In this document: positions 12,651 to 24,900 of the stretch, one piece after another
How positions within the stretch are numbered: position 1 is the stretch's first letter
How the letters are laid out: the number at the start of each line of letters is the position of its first letter
From: Sarcophilus harrisii
Lineage: Eukaryota > Chordata > Mammalia > Dasyuromorphia > Dasyuridae
NCBI RefSeq assembly: GCF_902635505.1
Contig: NC_045427.1
Coordinates: 334,678,411-334,742,410, forward strand
Length of the DNA stretch: 64,000 bases
Direction: 5' to 3'
Position numbers and translations under genes: made by a program
The notes under the pieces: model-generated
Told to the model about the DNA's origin: nothing
Databases searched by the model: none
Seen by the model: only the letters and a program-made list of their open reading frames with translations

Positions 12651-13684
12651 TAGGCACAGAATAATTTACAGAACAAAAAAGGTGGATTATTTTGGAAATC
12701 TCTAGAGTATTATAACTCACATTTTCTTCAAGAAGTATGAAAAGATAATTTTCCTGATGCAGCTTGCTTCCTTGGTGCAATTTCTTTTCCTGTCACACCT
12801 GATTGGTCTCAAGTTCTCTGAGATCTTCCTGATCAAAAAACATTAACATAAGCAGTCCCAGTCAAGTCTAAGAATATATATCTTCCACAATTGGTGGGTG
12901 CCCAATTCCAGGTGAGTAGCCATATCCTGATGATTTACTGATGAATTTCCAGGTGAAGATAATGGATCAATGTCTACTAAATGCCACTGTATCCTTGAAT
13001 ATTATTCTTATTATTAGGGCAAGGTAAATTCCCTTTGGGGGATGTTAAATGTTCAGTGATTTGTGAGTACCTTATTTTATCCAAAGAGTGAAACACAACT
13101 AAGAGGGTGCTGGTGTTAGAGCCTTTCCTATGATTGAAAGATTTATGGATCAAAGATCTGAATTAAAGTCTAGATGAATAATATTGCTCTCCACATTGCT
13201 GACTAGTTTAAGATTGATTTTTTACCATTTCATGAATCTGATTTTAGAGAACTAGCCATAAATATTTGGCCATTTTGAAAGGAAGATTAATAGCTCCTTT
13301 TTGACAAAAATAAACTTTCATAACTAACTAACTAATGCTAGCCACCCTTATTATGGTATTCTATATACAAAAAAGATAAAAAAGCCTTTCCAGTTTAAAT
13401 AAGAGAGAAAGGAATACACAAACCCTTTTAGTGAAATGTGAATTCTATTTTAAATGGAAGGAGAAGGCCCTGTGAAATACTGAATACTTTTATTTATTAA
13501 GCACTGCTAAGCACAAGGAATTTTCAGCATGCCAAGAAGGGCAAAGTGAAAATTACAATAACTCTCCTAACTAAAACAAGGTCAATCTTAGTATAAAAAG
13601 CATAACTAATCGGCCAGATTTTGCATTTTTAGTTCCATATTTGCATTTAGCTTTCACATAGTACTTTTTATTTTCAAAATAGTT
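12651..13684. other. Unannotated flank downstream of SNX6
   Basis: AT-rich single-copy-looking DNA. No coding exon is recognised. The 13489-13494 minus-strand AATAAA is the most distal poly(A) candidate for SNX6 that I noted. Confidence 0.4.
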
Positions 13685-13815
13685 TAAAACATTTATTAAT
13701 CCTCACAACACCCCTGTGAGGTAGGCAAATTTATCTTATAGCTGGAGAAATTGAGGCAGAGTTAAGTAACATGCCCAAGGCCACCAAGGCAGTAAGTGAA
13801 GTTGTATTTAAAATC
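13685..13815 (-). repeat. MIR-type SINE
   Basis: A better preserved minus-strand MIR: 'cctcacaacacccctgtga', 'gtaggcaaatttatct', 'ctggagaaattgaggc', 'taacatgcccaaggccac'. Confidence 0.75.
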
Positions 13816-14562
13816 CAGAAGCTATGGTCCTTCTCCCCCATTAATGCATTTCATCAGAGAAGTTACATAAAGGACCAAAACCAGGTACTCTTAGCCCACA
13901 ACAACTAAGAAGAGGATGACAACAATAACAACAAAGGAACAGCTTAAATGCTATCATGGATATTTAAGAAAGTTAGAAAACATTTTACTAGAAACAACAG
14001 TTAGGCAACAGAACATATAGAAATAGATTGTGGAATCACCAGCACTGGAAATATGAGACAGATTAAGCATTCATCAGGAATGGTTTAGGAAAATGTAAAC
14101 AAACCTGCTACAAATGCAGGGAAAGTAAACTAGCCAACTCATAAAAGGTTTATTCCTAACCCCAAATGACTATGCTTTTAAAGGAAAGAATGGTTAGAAA
14201 AAGTTAAAAAGAAAAAAATCAAACTGAACTCAATGTAACTTCAAACCAGTAAACATACTAATAGTCATTCACATTATAAACATCAAAACCAATTTTAATT
14301 TGTGACCAAACTAATATGGTTTCTATATACTGATTTTCAACCAAATCTACCAAATATTTTCTTATTAAATCAAACTATAAGTTGGGGAATCAAGCACCAG
14401 GCAGTTCGATAACATAAACCATATAGCTAGCTCAATGACTAAACCCAAATCTAGGCTCTGTAATTCCCAATGTCAATTTTGTGCTTACATATTTTATAAG
14501 TACATATTTAAATCAATTATCCAAATTCCATCTATGTGTTTCAAGAGCAGAGGTGTACCTTA

Positions 14563-15325
14563 TTTATTTATTTTTGCAAAGGAACTGGTGTGCTTGGTGC
14601 AATATATCACTTTAAAGTGATTTAAAGATATTTAAAACTGAACCTGTATTTTAAAGCCTAACAAATAAGTAGGTTTACTGGACCAATTGCAAATTTTATA
14701 GTGATACAATGACTATATAGTTTAAAAATATCACTGTTATCACTGTTTATTTTACAATAAGGATTAGTCTACAAGTTAAGGCAAACATACTAATGCATTT
14801 GTGTTTCTTTGAAAATCATAGTAAGATTATATAACAATTGTTTTAAAACTTCTAAGTTGATTAACTAAAAATAAGCCAAATCAAGATGCTTTGCAAGTAT
14901 ATGTGAGTAAACAATGCTTTATAGTAACAGTATTCAAAAAATAACCAATGGAAATATGATCCCATTTAATCAAATGGATTAACTTAAAAAATAAGATTGG
15001 CAGCTACATGTAAGTATATTTATAACATGAACATAATTATATTGCCTACTTTCACAAAAAAACAACTTTTGGTTTCTGAACAAGAAAAGTATACTGTGAT
15101 TAAATAAATGTACATGTGAATATATGTATTTCTGAGCAAAGTTGCATTACATACTTAGGAATCATTTGATAGTAGTATTAATCCATTGTTTAAAATCGGA
15201 ACATTAAGAGCATTTTGTCAGTTGATTGTTTCCCTCCAATGCCCAGTAAATGCTTGGAGGCCATCAACAGCAACAACAAAATATAAAGGAAGGCAGCCCT
15301 TGATAACAGGAACAGGAAGTGTAAT
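14563..15325 (-). other. SNX6: SNX6 3' UTR (probable, distal end unknown)
   Basis: Minus-strand sequence directly after the SNX6 stop with no recognisable repeat between about 14.4 and 15.3 kb, which is unusual in this repeat-rich window and suits transcribed UTR. The end is not certain; it is drawn to the second AATAAA candidate. Longer UTR down to about 13.5 kb is possible because another AATAAA lies at 13489-13494. Confidence 0.5.
14746..14751 (-). terminator. SNX6: Candidate SNX6 poly(A) signal AATAAA (proximal)
   Basis: The plus strand reads tttatt, so the minus strand carries AATAAA about 575 bp past the stop codon. Two overlapping copies occur further down at 14563-14572, and another at 13489-13494. 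None has an obvious strong GU-rich partner, so the used site cannot be picked from sequence. Confidence 0.3.
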
Positions 15326-15379
15326 TTATGTATCTCCATTTAGCACTGCCAGACAGCTTTGCAGCAACTGTAAATTACC
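15326..15379 (-). CDS. SNX6: SNX6 exon 13, C-terminus and stop
   Basis: The last coding exon holds 17 codons, GNLQLLQSCLAVLNGDT, followed by TAA at 15328-15326. The acceptor is 'tttctag' and the first codon is complete, matching the phase 0 donor of exon 12. The C-terminus matches SNX6 and not SNX5; one residue (S in 'LQSC') differs from the N I recall in human. The reading predicts a protein of about 406 residues once exon 1 is added. Confidence 0.96.
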   Translation of the reverse strand, partial: GNLQLLQSCLAVLNGDT

Positions 15380-15619
15380 CTAGAAAATAAAACAAAAAGT
15401 TAATGAATTCACACACTGTATTTGAAAATTATAAACAATATTAAAAATACTTAAAACCTTGAAAGCAGGTATCATTAAATTTAAAAAATTCAACACAAAG
15501 AAAATTATTCAATAAAATAACTTTATGAATTCTGAATTATGTATTCATATTAGATTTAGAATTTAACTAAATTGAAAAAACACTAAATCACAAAATTTTA
15601 TGGCAAAAAAACACCTCTT

Positions 15620-15730
15620 CAACCTTAGTGTTTTACAGGTTAAGGCACAGAGAGGTCAAGTGACTTGCCCCATGATCACACTATAACAAAATATGAGAGT
15701 CAATCTCAGCTACTAACTTTCAAGTACCCT
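15620..15730 (-). repeat. MIR-type SINE fragment (intron 12)
   Basis: Minus-strand MIR core with 'gttaaggcacagagagg' and 'caagtgacttgccccatg', about 240 bp upstream of exon 13. Confidence 0.65.
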
Positions 15731-15904
15731 TTTACTACTGTACACTAGTAGGATAAGTAGAGAGACAAAGAATCCGTTTCCGAATTTCCTCAAGAAATTC
15801 AGAACTTTAGTATATCTCTGGAGTATATCAACAGTAGTGTGTTGTTCTATAAATCCTAACCCATGTTCTTCTACTAAAGGATTTAAACATACATGTCAGT
15901 TAAA

Positions 15905-16025
15905 AACATTCACTGAGCACCAACTATTTGATAGACAGGCACTATGATAAGGGCTGGAGATACAAATAAAGGCAAGACAGTCAAGAAGCTCAGTCTTATA
16001 GGGAAAGATAATACATGAAAAGAAA
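15905..16025 (-). repeat. L2 3'-end fragment
   Basis: Minus-strand L2 tail: 'ttcactgagcaccaac', 'gacaggcactatgataagg', 'ctggagatacaaataaagg'. Confidence 0.65.
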
Positions 16026-16389
16026 ATGAAAAGTGGAGTTCCCTGCTCCATGGCATGATGAAGCTAAACGTGCAACTAGATGGCAAATGAGCTTCCTTAA
16101 ATAGAGGATCCAGAAGGAGATTTCTCCTGTCAATTCTCCACTCTTTCCAATCAGAAGGAGGGAGGGGATTTAGGAGTGAGGGATACCGAGAAGATGTATT
16201 TCATAGTTGCAATTTTGCAGGAAAATGAGGTCGGATTAAGTACAGAGGACAGCAGCCAAGTGAGAATAAGGACATGCAGATATTCCTTCAAATAACTAGC
16301 CTCACAATCCCTCAACATCCTAGCTTCCCCAATCCTTTAGCTATTTTCATTTCCCTCCTCCCCTATTTTAAAAGGCTATTTTCAATTGT

Positions 16390-16527
16390 CTTTTTTTTTT
16401 TTTTTTTTTTTTTAAGTTGAGGCAATTGGGGTTAAGTGCTCAGGGTCACACAGCTAGGAAGTGTTAAGTGTCTGATCAAACTGCCTTCAGGGCTGGTGCT
16501 ATCCACTGAACCACCTAGCTGTCCCTG
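16390..16527 (-). repeat. Marsupial tRNA-derived SINE
   Basis: Poly(T) followed by 'gaggcaattggggttaagtg', 'cagggtcacacagctagg', and the tRNA-like head 'ccacctagctgtccc' at the right end, so the element lies on the minus strand. One internal deletion shortens the middle. Confidence 0.9.
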
Positions 16528-16614
16528 AAAGCAGTCTTTAGAGGAAAATAATTTTAAACAAAAAAGTATGGAATCTTAAAGGAAATAATTTTTAAAACAG
16601 GATTGAATTGATTA

Positions 16615-16690
16615 ACCAAGAAATATTTATTGTGTGCCTTTGTGCCAGGAGTCATGTGGTATGGATATAGTACTGTTAGATCTCAAAGTA
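16615..16690 (-). repeat. L2 3'-end fragment
   Basis: A short minus-strand L2 tail, 'atatttattgtgtgcc' with 'gtgccaggagtcatg'. Confidence 0.5.
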
Positions 16691-17611
16691 TAGTATGGAT
16701 ATTATCACTAAACTACCTGCTACTTCTTGGCAATTAACCAACAAATATTTATAAAGCATCCATCATAAGAAAAGTAAGCAACTAGAGAAACAATAGCCAA
16801 CAGAGTTAAATATGGTGCTGGTGGAGGGGAGAGGTTTGAAGAGAGGTGGGTAGAAATTGAGTTTCTTTGTTGACAAGAGCTGCTTGGAAAAATGGAAAGC
16901 AGTTTGATGAGAAATAGGTTGACCAGCATTAATAGCAATAAACTCCAAATGAAAGTGAAGAAACGGCAAAAGGTTATATCATTAAAAATGTAAAAGGATA
17001 TACTATTAAAAGAAAATCCAAAAACTAATTGGAGGATGGTACACTTTTTGTAACTGTGTCTGGAGACCAGAAAAGGTTGGGGGAGAAGGGAAGAAATACT
17101 TAGCCAAGGAAGAAAGGTGATAACAAAAGATAAGATAATTCTAATATGTAAAATGAAAAGTTTTGTATGAACAAGATAATGTAGCCAGAATGAGAAGCTA
17201 TTGAATGAAAAAAATTTTCACTTAAAATCTAGCATAAAAAATTTGAAATCCAAAATTAACAATAAATTAGCATCATAAATAAGGACAAAAGTTATTCCCC
17301 AATTGGTAATGGTCAAAAATATGAAAAGTTTTCAAAAGAAATAACATTAACTATCAACACAATCCAAATCACTAATAATAGAAACAAATTAAAACAAGTC
17401 AAGGCTCAGCAAAATGGAAGACAGCAAAAGGTGAATATTGAATGGGTGGTCTAACCTTTTTTTTCTTAAGATTTATTATTTTAGCTATCCTTTTTTAATA
17501 TTAACATTTTTTTTCTTTTTAAAGCTGTTTGTTTTCAAAACATGCATAGGTAATCTTCAACATTCATCTTTGCAAAACTTTGTTTAAACATCCTTTAAAA
17601 ATTTTTTAAAT

Positions 17612-17730
17612 TGGGGCAGCTAGGTGGCGCAGTGAAAAACTAAGAGCTAAGTTAGAGGACCCAAGTTCAAATATGATCTCAGACACTTAACAATGCCTAG
17701 CTGTGTTTAACCCCAAGGCAATAAATAAAT
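17612..17730 (+). repeat. Marsupial tRNA-derived SINE
   Basis: Plus-strand copy: 'ggggcagctaggtggcgcag', 'aggacccaagttcaaat', 'tctcagacacttaac', 'cctagctgtg', then 'aaccccaaggcaataaat'. It sits in the 3' part of the old L1, so it is younger than that L1. Confidence 0.9.
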
Positions 17731-17809
17731 ATAATTTAAGTTCCAAATTTTCTCCCTCTCAGTCTTTCTCTGACCCTTTGTGAAGGCAAGAAATGTGATA
17801 TGAAATCAT

Positions 17810-17838
17810 CACACACACAACACACACACACACACACA
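17810..17838. repeat. (CA)n microsatellite
   Basis: About 14 CA units with one A interruption near 17820. Confidence 0.9.
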
Positions 17839-19870
17839 TGCATTCAGTCCTTTTTGTGGATATGTATAGTATTTTTTATCTTAAATCCTTTAAAACTGTC
17901 TTGGATCACAATAGCTAAGTCATTCAGAATTGATTACTTTACAATACTGTTATTACAGTGAACAATGTTCTGGTTCTATTCACTTCACTTTGCATAAAAA
18001 TTTATATAAATCTATCCAAGTTTTTTTGAAGACTTCTCCCTTTCTGTTTTTTATACCATAATATTATTCTATCATAATCATATCATAACTTGGTTAGCCA
18101 TTCTTTTATTGATGGACATGCCCTCAATTTCCATTGCTACCAACATTTTTGTACTGAGAAAACAAAGTAATGATTTCATATCGGATCCTATTCTGTAAAT
18201 GATTCTATTTGGTAACTGCCAGATCATGAGTTCAGAAATTTGGCTCTCCTTTCTGAGCAGAGTTGTCCCATAAATAACTGTAATTAAAAGAAATATATTA
18301 TCTTTCGGCATCTTACTACCCACAATTAAGAGAGCTTTCTTACCGCCCTAACAAACTTTGCAAGATGCAAGTGGAAGCCAGGAAGTCTATTATCTTTGTA
18401 TTACTAGCTGTCCTTCAAGAAAGTTTAGTCTGTTATCAGTGACACTAACTAGCTTTGAATGTGGATATCACTAATGAACTTCTCACAGCAACAAAAAGAA
18501 GAGGATGTTGCTAGTTTGATATTCTAGATTTCCCTCTACTGTTTTCTATCAGCTACAATAGTTCAGATTTTCCATCCCTTATATTTCCCAAAACTATATG
18601 AAGGTTAGTAAGCCCTATCTCACAATTAAGGATCCAGGAAAATAATTTTATTGGAAAATTGCCAGCCTTACCAATAAATTGAACAAGTTTGGAACATTGT
18701 GCTTCAGTGTACCCTAATTTCAATCTTTTGGTATATCCGTAGTTGAAGTTTGGGCATAGCTTGAACATGCTCTCAAGAATGTTTAGATCTGTTTGTAAAT
18801 TAGTGTTCCAATTTTCCTACACCACCTCCAACGAAGTCTTCTCTCTTTTCTGTCAGATTAGCCAATTTGATAGGCTGTGCTATGTAATTCAGAGTTGTTT
18901 TAATCTTCATTTCCCTAATCAGTAGAGAATCAGACTATTTTTCATGACTATTGAAAGCTTTGATTTCTTCTGAACAAACGCCTGTTCATATCCCTTGACC
19001 ATTTACCAAGTGGAAAGTGATTTGTATTGCTAAAAATTTAACTAAATTCTCTATGATTGAGAAATTTGCTATAAATTTTCCTCCAGTTTTTTGCTTTCCT
19101 TCTAATCTTGGATACTACATTGGTTTTGTTTGGGCAAAACCCTTTTAATTTGCCATAATAAAAATTATCTATTTTACATCCTGTAATCTTCTCTATCTCT
19201 TGATTGTAAAATCATCCCTTATCAACAGACCTGACATAAAATTTTTCATGCTTCCTTAATTTGCTTATGAGACAACTTTATGTATAAACCATGTACCCAT
19301 TTTGACTTTACTTTGGTAAGATTTAGTTTATAGCTAGTTGCTGCCTGTTTTCCAATTTTCCTAACAGTTTTTGTCAAACAATAACTTAGTCCCAAAAGCT
19401 TGGCCAAGCAATTACAGAACACAAGATTGCTATGGTTACTATTTGATTACTATTGTTTATTGTGTACCTGCCCTATTCCACTCTATTTCTTAGCCATAAC
19501 CAGATTGTTGTGATTATTATTATTTTTGAGATCCAATACTGCTAGGTCACCTTCCTAAAGATTAAATTATTTCCATGAGTTCCCTTGATATTTCTAAACT
19601 TTCCAATTGAATTTTGTTAATAGTTCTTTGAAATAACTTTTGGTGGATTGATTGGCATGGTACTGAATAAATAAATTCATTTAGGAAAAAAAATCTAGTT
19701 TTCATTATATTGGTTCAGCCCTTCCCACTAGCAATGAATGTTTCTGCAATTATTTAGATCTGACTTTCTTAACGGGTAGATTTTCAAGTATTTTTATATT
19801 GTCTGTAGTTATTTTTAATGAAATTTCTTTTTTCTTCCCACTGGATAGTGGGATAATAGAAATACTAATG

Positions 19871-20329
19871 ATTTACATATCATCTTTACATCTTACAATT
19901 TATCTCCAGCCTACAACCAACCATCCCTCCCCACCTAATTCCCAAAAGGTGCATGTGGTGCTTCCAGTTATGGAGAAACAAGCCAGTTCAGCTAAGGTCA
20001 CTTTTTGACTCCACTTACTTTGTGAGATGAGCTTTATACTCTTCCTCCACTCCATATCATCCAAGAGTGGGGGAGCCTGGATATATTTAGAGACAGAAGG
20101 TATGGTCCTATTCCCTCTACTACCCCAGGGCTTGGAAGTACTAAGAGTCCTGGATCCTTTTTTGTTGCCACTGCTGCCTACACCTGGTCTCCCGCTACTA
20201 CATCCACCACTACCCCTGGATCTTGCTACTTCTCTTCTTGCTAGCAGCTCTTTGCCCCTTCTAGTACTACTATTTTGGGAGCTGGGAGACTATATGCTAC
20301 AGGCACATTGTTTTATATGAACTGCCCCC
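19871..20329. other. Unannotated intron 12 stretch
   Basis: C/T-rich sequence at 20090-20290 gives a leucine/proline-rich open frame (20027-20320) that resembles no protein I know. I treat it as non-coding. Confidence 0.4.
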
Positions 20330-21150
20330 ACAATCGGCCTATCAGTACATACAATCTCAACATTGTGGGCTCCTCCAAGGAATACTAGTGAGTAGGGAAT
20401 CTAGTGAGTCTCAGCCCTGTGCGGTGTGTAACTTTTTGCTGAGAAGATGCTTACAATTATTTAATAGAATGCCAGGAAGCATAGGAAGGGAAGACCACTT
20501 TCTGTGTACATTGATTAATTGCTAACCTGTTTTTGTTACAGAAACCTGGCTAGTTCCCTGAGTAAATACAGTCATGGCTTCTTCAATTTACTCATCCATA
20601 AAGCCTATGATTGGTTCAACACCATGTGCCACATCACTCTTACATCACTCTTACATCTTAAAGGAATGAAAAAATATTCTCCTTGGTGGGTTCCTTGATA
20701 TGAAACATCCGGCACCTGTAAGACTGCTTTGTCTCAAGAGTTACATATCAAATGAGAATTCTTAGTATAGTGCCTTCTTTGTTCTCAGGCTATAAAAACC
20801 TGTTAGTGGAAGGGACTTTGAGGATGCCATGCAGGAGGAAATGTACACCTTTCCTGGGATCTTTTCCCATTCCTAGACCCTGAATAGCTGTGAGAAAGGA
20901 TTCTCCCAGCCAAGAAACTCAGGTGTTGGTGCTTCCTTGAAGTGGTGATGATGTATGTTGTTTCTTATATTGTCTTTATTGTTATAGTAATCACTGTCTT
21001 TGTTGATCACATATTACTTTTATGCTGTATGTCTTGTTAGAATCAAGGCTCTGAGCAGTAACAAATTTGTACCCATTATTCTTTTTAAGTCTGTGCCTGC
21101 AGAATGTGAATTCTGAACTTAAGATTAATCTTATGGCTTCAATCTAAAAT
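20330..21150 (+). mobile_element. Possible LTR-type fossil
   Basis: About 800 bp with an LTR-like promoter look ('ggctataaaaacc' near 20790) followed by G/C-richer sequence. No poly(A) signal or paired copy is clear and no viral gene is visible, so this is a weak call; it could be host intron. Confidence 0.25.
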
Positions 21151-22174
21151 TTTGCATACTGCTGCTTTTGCTAGGGAGAAGCCACCCACAGTTGAGAGCA
21201 ATAGCAAGGGGCTGGGCAGTAAGCCTGGCCAACCTCACAACCACATTGTTCAACAAAGACAACAACTTGGCTCTTGCCAAGTAAATAAGTGCCAAGATAC
21301 TATTGTACTTTATTTACAAATTTTGCATCCATGTATAGACATGATATACACGTTTTACTTCATCCCAGCACAGTTGGGTGATTAAGGATGTGGAATATGA
21401 TACATCAGTGTTATATTAGGGAGTGTCTACTAGACTTACTTAAATGTTTTTCTTTGTTACAGAGAAGATTCAATTGCATGAGGAAAAGTTCTCTTGGAGA
21501 GCCTTAAAGGTGAAATTATAATGTAGAAACAATAATATTTTAATATAAGACAAGAGAAGCATAAAAAGGTAAACAAGAAAGAGAAATCATAAGGGACTCA
21601 TTAAGATTAAACAGTTTACATTCCTATATGAGAAGATGGTACATGTAACTCCAAAGAATTTCATCATTATTAGGGTAGTTACAAGGAGTCTATATAAGCA
21701 GAGGGAACTAATATGAATCAATTATGCTGTGATGATGTAAAAAAAAAAAATAGAGAGATTCAATGGGAGGAGGAGGAAAATAAAGGTGAAAAATTTCATG
21801 CAAAAAAGGCCCCCAGCAAAGAGCTTTGATAGTGGATGGGAAATTAAGGGCTGTAAGCGGACAATGCTTTAATCTCATTGTTATTTAAATTGTTTCATGG
21901 AGTAAAAAGTATATAAACACACTCACTTGGATACATAAATTTGTCTTACTCAACAGGGAAGAGGGGATAAGTCAAATAGGTTAGAAACCAGAATTCAATA
22001 ATATGCAGTTTACAAGAGACACAGTTGAAAAATAAAGACACATAATAAAATAAGGGATTGGAATAAAATCTACTATGCTTCAGCTAAAGTAAAAAAAAGT
22101 AGGAGTAGCAAGCATGACCTCAAATAAGACAAAAGCAAAAATACACACAACTGAAAATGGGGTCATGTACAGTT

Positions 22175-22330
22175 TTTGTTGTTGTTGTTTTTGCTGAGGT
22201 AATTGGGATTAAGTGACTTGCCCAGGGTCATACAGCTAGGAAGTATTAAATGTCTTGAGGCCAAATTCGAATTCAGGTCCTCCTGACTATAGGGCCAGTG
22301 CTCTATCCACTGTGCCATCTAACTACCCTT
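22175..22330 (-). repeat. Marsupial tRNA-derived SINE
   Basis: 'gttgttgttgtttttgctgagg', 'attaagtgacttgcccaggg', 'catacagctaggaag', 'ctctatccactgtgcc' and the head at the right: a near full-length minus-strand copy, placed in the plus-strand L1. Confidence 0.92.
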
Positions 22331-23092
22331 TTCATGAACAGGTGAACATGACTGAAACAACTGAACAACATAGAACTGAATCAAATTTGTAAAAATAAGA
22401 GCCATTTCCCCAATTGATAACCAAAGGATATGAACAGACAACTTTCAAAAGGAAAAAAAAAAAAAAATCAAAGCCATTAATAGTCATGTGAAAAAAATGC
22501 TCAAAATCACTATTGGTTAGTGATTGGATAGAATAAATACTCTGAGATAGTATCTCACATCTATTAGAAATGACAAATGCTGGAGGAAATGTTGAAAAAT
22601 AGGTACACTATTTAGTTTATTAACTTTAGTTTATTAATAGTTTATTAACTATTAGTGTAATTGAGAACTGGTCCAACTACTCTAGAGAATCTTTATGCCC
22701 AAAGGGCAATAACCATACTATTTGTCCCAGCAATACCAAAGAGATCAAAGAAAAAGGAAAGGACTTCTATTTGTAAAAAAAAAAAAAATTATAACAACTC
22801 TTTTTGTGGTGCAAAGAATTGGAAACTGAATAGATGTTCATCAATTGGGGAATGGTGGAACAAGTTAGGGAATATAATTTTAACAGAATACTATTAATAT
22901 ACTGTAAGAAATGATGAGGGGAGTGGTTTTATAAAAACCTAGTAACACTGATATAAAAGTAGAAAAGTAGAAAGTTCCAAAGTAGAAAGAACTAGGAAAT
23001 CATTTAAAAAAAAAAATCATTTTAATACATTACTCTGATTAATATAATGAATTAAAGACAATTATGAAAAACTTTTGATGAAAAGATGATGA

Positions 23093-23255
23093 CGGGGCAG
23101 CTAGGTGGTGCAGTGGATAAAGCACCAGCCCTGAAGTCAGAAGGACCCAAGTTCAAAACTGGTCTCAGACACTTAACACACACTTCCTAGCTGTGTGACT
23201 CTGGGCAAGTCACTTAACCCCAATTGCCTCAGCAAAAAAAGGAAAAGAAAAGAAA
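23093..23255 (+). repeat. Marsupial tRNA-derived SINE, full length
   Basis: The best preserved copy in the window: 'ggggcagctaggtggtgcag', 'tggataaagcaccagccctg', 'ctcagacacttaacac', 'ctgggcaagtcacttaaccc', and an A/G-rich tail ending in a (aaaag)n run. Inserted in the 3' UTR of the surrounding L1. Confidence 0.95.
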
Positions 23256-23652
23256 AGCCATCCACCTTCAGAGATAAATGATAAACATGACCATAATTGT
23301 TGATCTTGAAGTATGATTTTCTCACTTGTTTTTGCAACCATAGTCAATATGGAAATACGCTGTGCATGTTTTCATATGTGTAATCGATTATCATACTCCT
23401 TGCCTTTTTAGTGGGTTAAAAAGGGCTAAAAATTTGGGACTCAGATTAAAAAAAAATTCTTAAAATAAATAAATTGGAGTACTGGGCAAGAAGAGACAGT
23501 TCATCACAGAGGGGCTGCTATTCTGAACTGGTAGACAATTTCATGACTAGGAGCTCTCTATATCAATGAAATCCTAACTCAAGTTTCTATCATTGTCCTT
23601 TCATAATTTAGCTGATATTTACAGTTTGATTGATATTAAAATGTCTCAATAC

Positions 23653-23738
23653 CTTTGCGTGTTTTAGTTCCAGTTCTGCCAATTCCACTAAATTTTTTCT
23701 GAATGCAGCAACTCTTCTTGTCTTAAAGTCAATAAGTT
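23653..23738 (-). CDS. SNX6: SNX6 exon 12 (BAR domain)
   Basis: An 86-bp exon completing E361 and coding 28 residues (about 362-389): 'LIDFKTRRVAAFRKNLVELA' and 'ELELKHAK'. The cluster R-R-V-A-A-F-R-K is part of the basic membrane-facing surface of the BAR dimer. The acceptor is 'ttgtag' and the donor AAG|GTATTG. It is separated from exon 11 by 84 bp and from exon 13 by 8.3 kb. Confidence 0.97.
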
Positions 23739-23822
23739 CTACAAAAGGAAATCAAGATTTAAAATTTAATTTACCTATTAATTTGGGATATTCCTTATAA
23801 ACAAAGATTACAAAGACAGTAC

Positions 23823-23982
23823 CTTGCTTTGCAGATTCTGATATCTTTTCAAATTTCTGACAACATACTTGCTGAGAAGTTTCAGCCTGGAGAACATCTT
23901 TATTTTTGGCTCTTGCTTTATCCAATGCCTTATTAGCATTTTCATAATCCACTAGTGACCTAGATCTTCTGTACAGGAGATC
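23823..23982 (-). CDS. SNX6: SNX6 exon 11 (BAR domain)
   Basis: A 160-bp exon coding 53 residues (about 308-360) plus one base of E361. It runs from DLLYRRSRSLVDYENANKAL through 'DKARAKNKDVLQAETSQQVC' to 'CQKFEKISESAKQ'. This is the most diagnostic BAR segment for SNX6. The acceptor is 'ttatag' and the donor CAA G|GTACTG. One residue (V in 'QQVCC') differs from the L I recall in human. Exon 12 follows after an intron of only 84 bp. Confidence 0.98.
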
Positions 23983-24419
23983 CTATAAAAGAGTATGCTC
24001 CAAAGTAATATATGTTATATTCTAAAATATTTGTTATTATTTTCAATCACATAGTTAAAGTAATGAAGTCTTATGAAAATAAAAATTTAATTTTTTACCA
24101 TATACACAAAGGAGAGAAGCACACTTTGTTTAGTCAAAGAGTTTAGGGCTTTCTCATAAAAAAGTGTGGGAACAAACAATGTATATGCTATGTTGTGTGT
24201 ATGTGCAAGTAAATATTGTGCTATCAATACTAAGAAAATCATTAAAATTATGAAAAATGGAACATGCCTATCCTAATGGTATAAAAAATAGATGTCAAAT
24301 ATCAATTTCATCAGAAAGTAGTAAATTTAATAATTTATAAAATTAAAGTCCCAAGTGAAGATCTTTTAGATAAATATATACATGTGTTATAAAAGAGAAT
24401 AGTATCTTTCTTAACAGTG

Positions 24420-24590
24420 GACTAAAGTCAGAAATTATACGTTTAAATCCTGCCCTTCTTTGATATCTATGACTCTGGGCAGTCATATAGCATGAATAAG
24501 CTTCATGCATAAAATAGGAAAAATTAATGCTTGTCACATTTCAGAGATAATGTGAAAATGAAGCAATATAAAAAATGTGCTTTGTAAATT
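24420..24590 (+). repeat. MIR-type SINE fragment (intron 10)
   Basis: Plus-strand MIR-like: 'ttaaatcctgcccttc', 'gactctgggcagtcat', 'cataaaataggaaaaatt' and 'gtgctttgtaaat'. Confidence 0.5.
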
Positions 24591-24724
24591 GAAAGATAAG
24601 AAACTACATGTGCATAATATTGAGCTTGAAAATATAGTCTCACTAGTATATTTCATTTTTTACTTCTTGTTTTTACATGTTCCTTCCTTCTTGTATCCAA
24701 CATGAAATAAGGGTTTTTTTCCAC

Positions 24725-24900
24725 ATGTTCTAATAGCTTACATTTATATAGTGCTTCAAGGTTTCCAAAGCATTTTTCATATTATTTCATTTGATCCTTT
24801 CTGGAAACTTGTGAAGTAAAGTGCTACTTTTATACCTACAATGACTTGCCAGCATGTTTTAAGATCACATAGCTAGTAAGTATCTGTGGTAGGATTTTAA
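24725..24900 (-). repeat. MIR-type SINE
   Basis: Minus-strand: 'acatttatatagtgcttc', 'ttccaaagcatttttcatat', 'atcacatagctagtaag'. Confidence 0.7.

Larger units (their letters stand above)
17480..19870 (-). mobile_element. Old L1 LINE carrying later insertions
   Basis: Minus-strand L1 sequence is recognisable from a 3' end near 17500 ('tgcataggtaatcttcaac') through the ORF2 C-terminal region (17950-18130 and 18780-19390) to thumb/palm-side ORF2 near 19860. It is heavily diverged. A tRNA-SINE sits in the 3' part, a (CA)n tract in the UTR, and 18150-18640 does not fit the L1 and may be another insertion. Confidence 0.75.
21480..23480 (+). mobile_element. L1 LINE with most of ORF2 missing, two SINEs inside
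   Basis: Plus-strand marsupial L1. 21560-21980 matches the spacer after ORF1; 21990-22160 matches the start of the ORF2 endonuclease ('gagacacagttgaaaaat' and onward); after an inserted SINE the sequence resumes in the ORF2 C-terminal region (22345-22910, 'caatagatgttcatcaattgg'-type sequence in slightly changed form) and ends in the 3' UTR and an A-rich tail near 23470. The reverse transcriptase centre is absent, so this copy is internally deleted. Confidence 0.7.

Noticed and set aside
1-13400. Exons of the neighbouring gene (EAPP expected by synteny in human)
   Set aside because: No coding exon of any known gene could be read; the stretch is repeats and unannotated DNA.
20027-20320. 97-codon leucine/proline-rich open frame
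   Set aside because: Low-complexity C/T-rich DNA in an intron; no start context, splice signal or similarity that I recognise.
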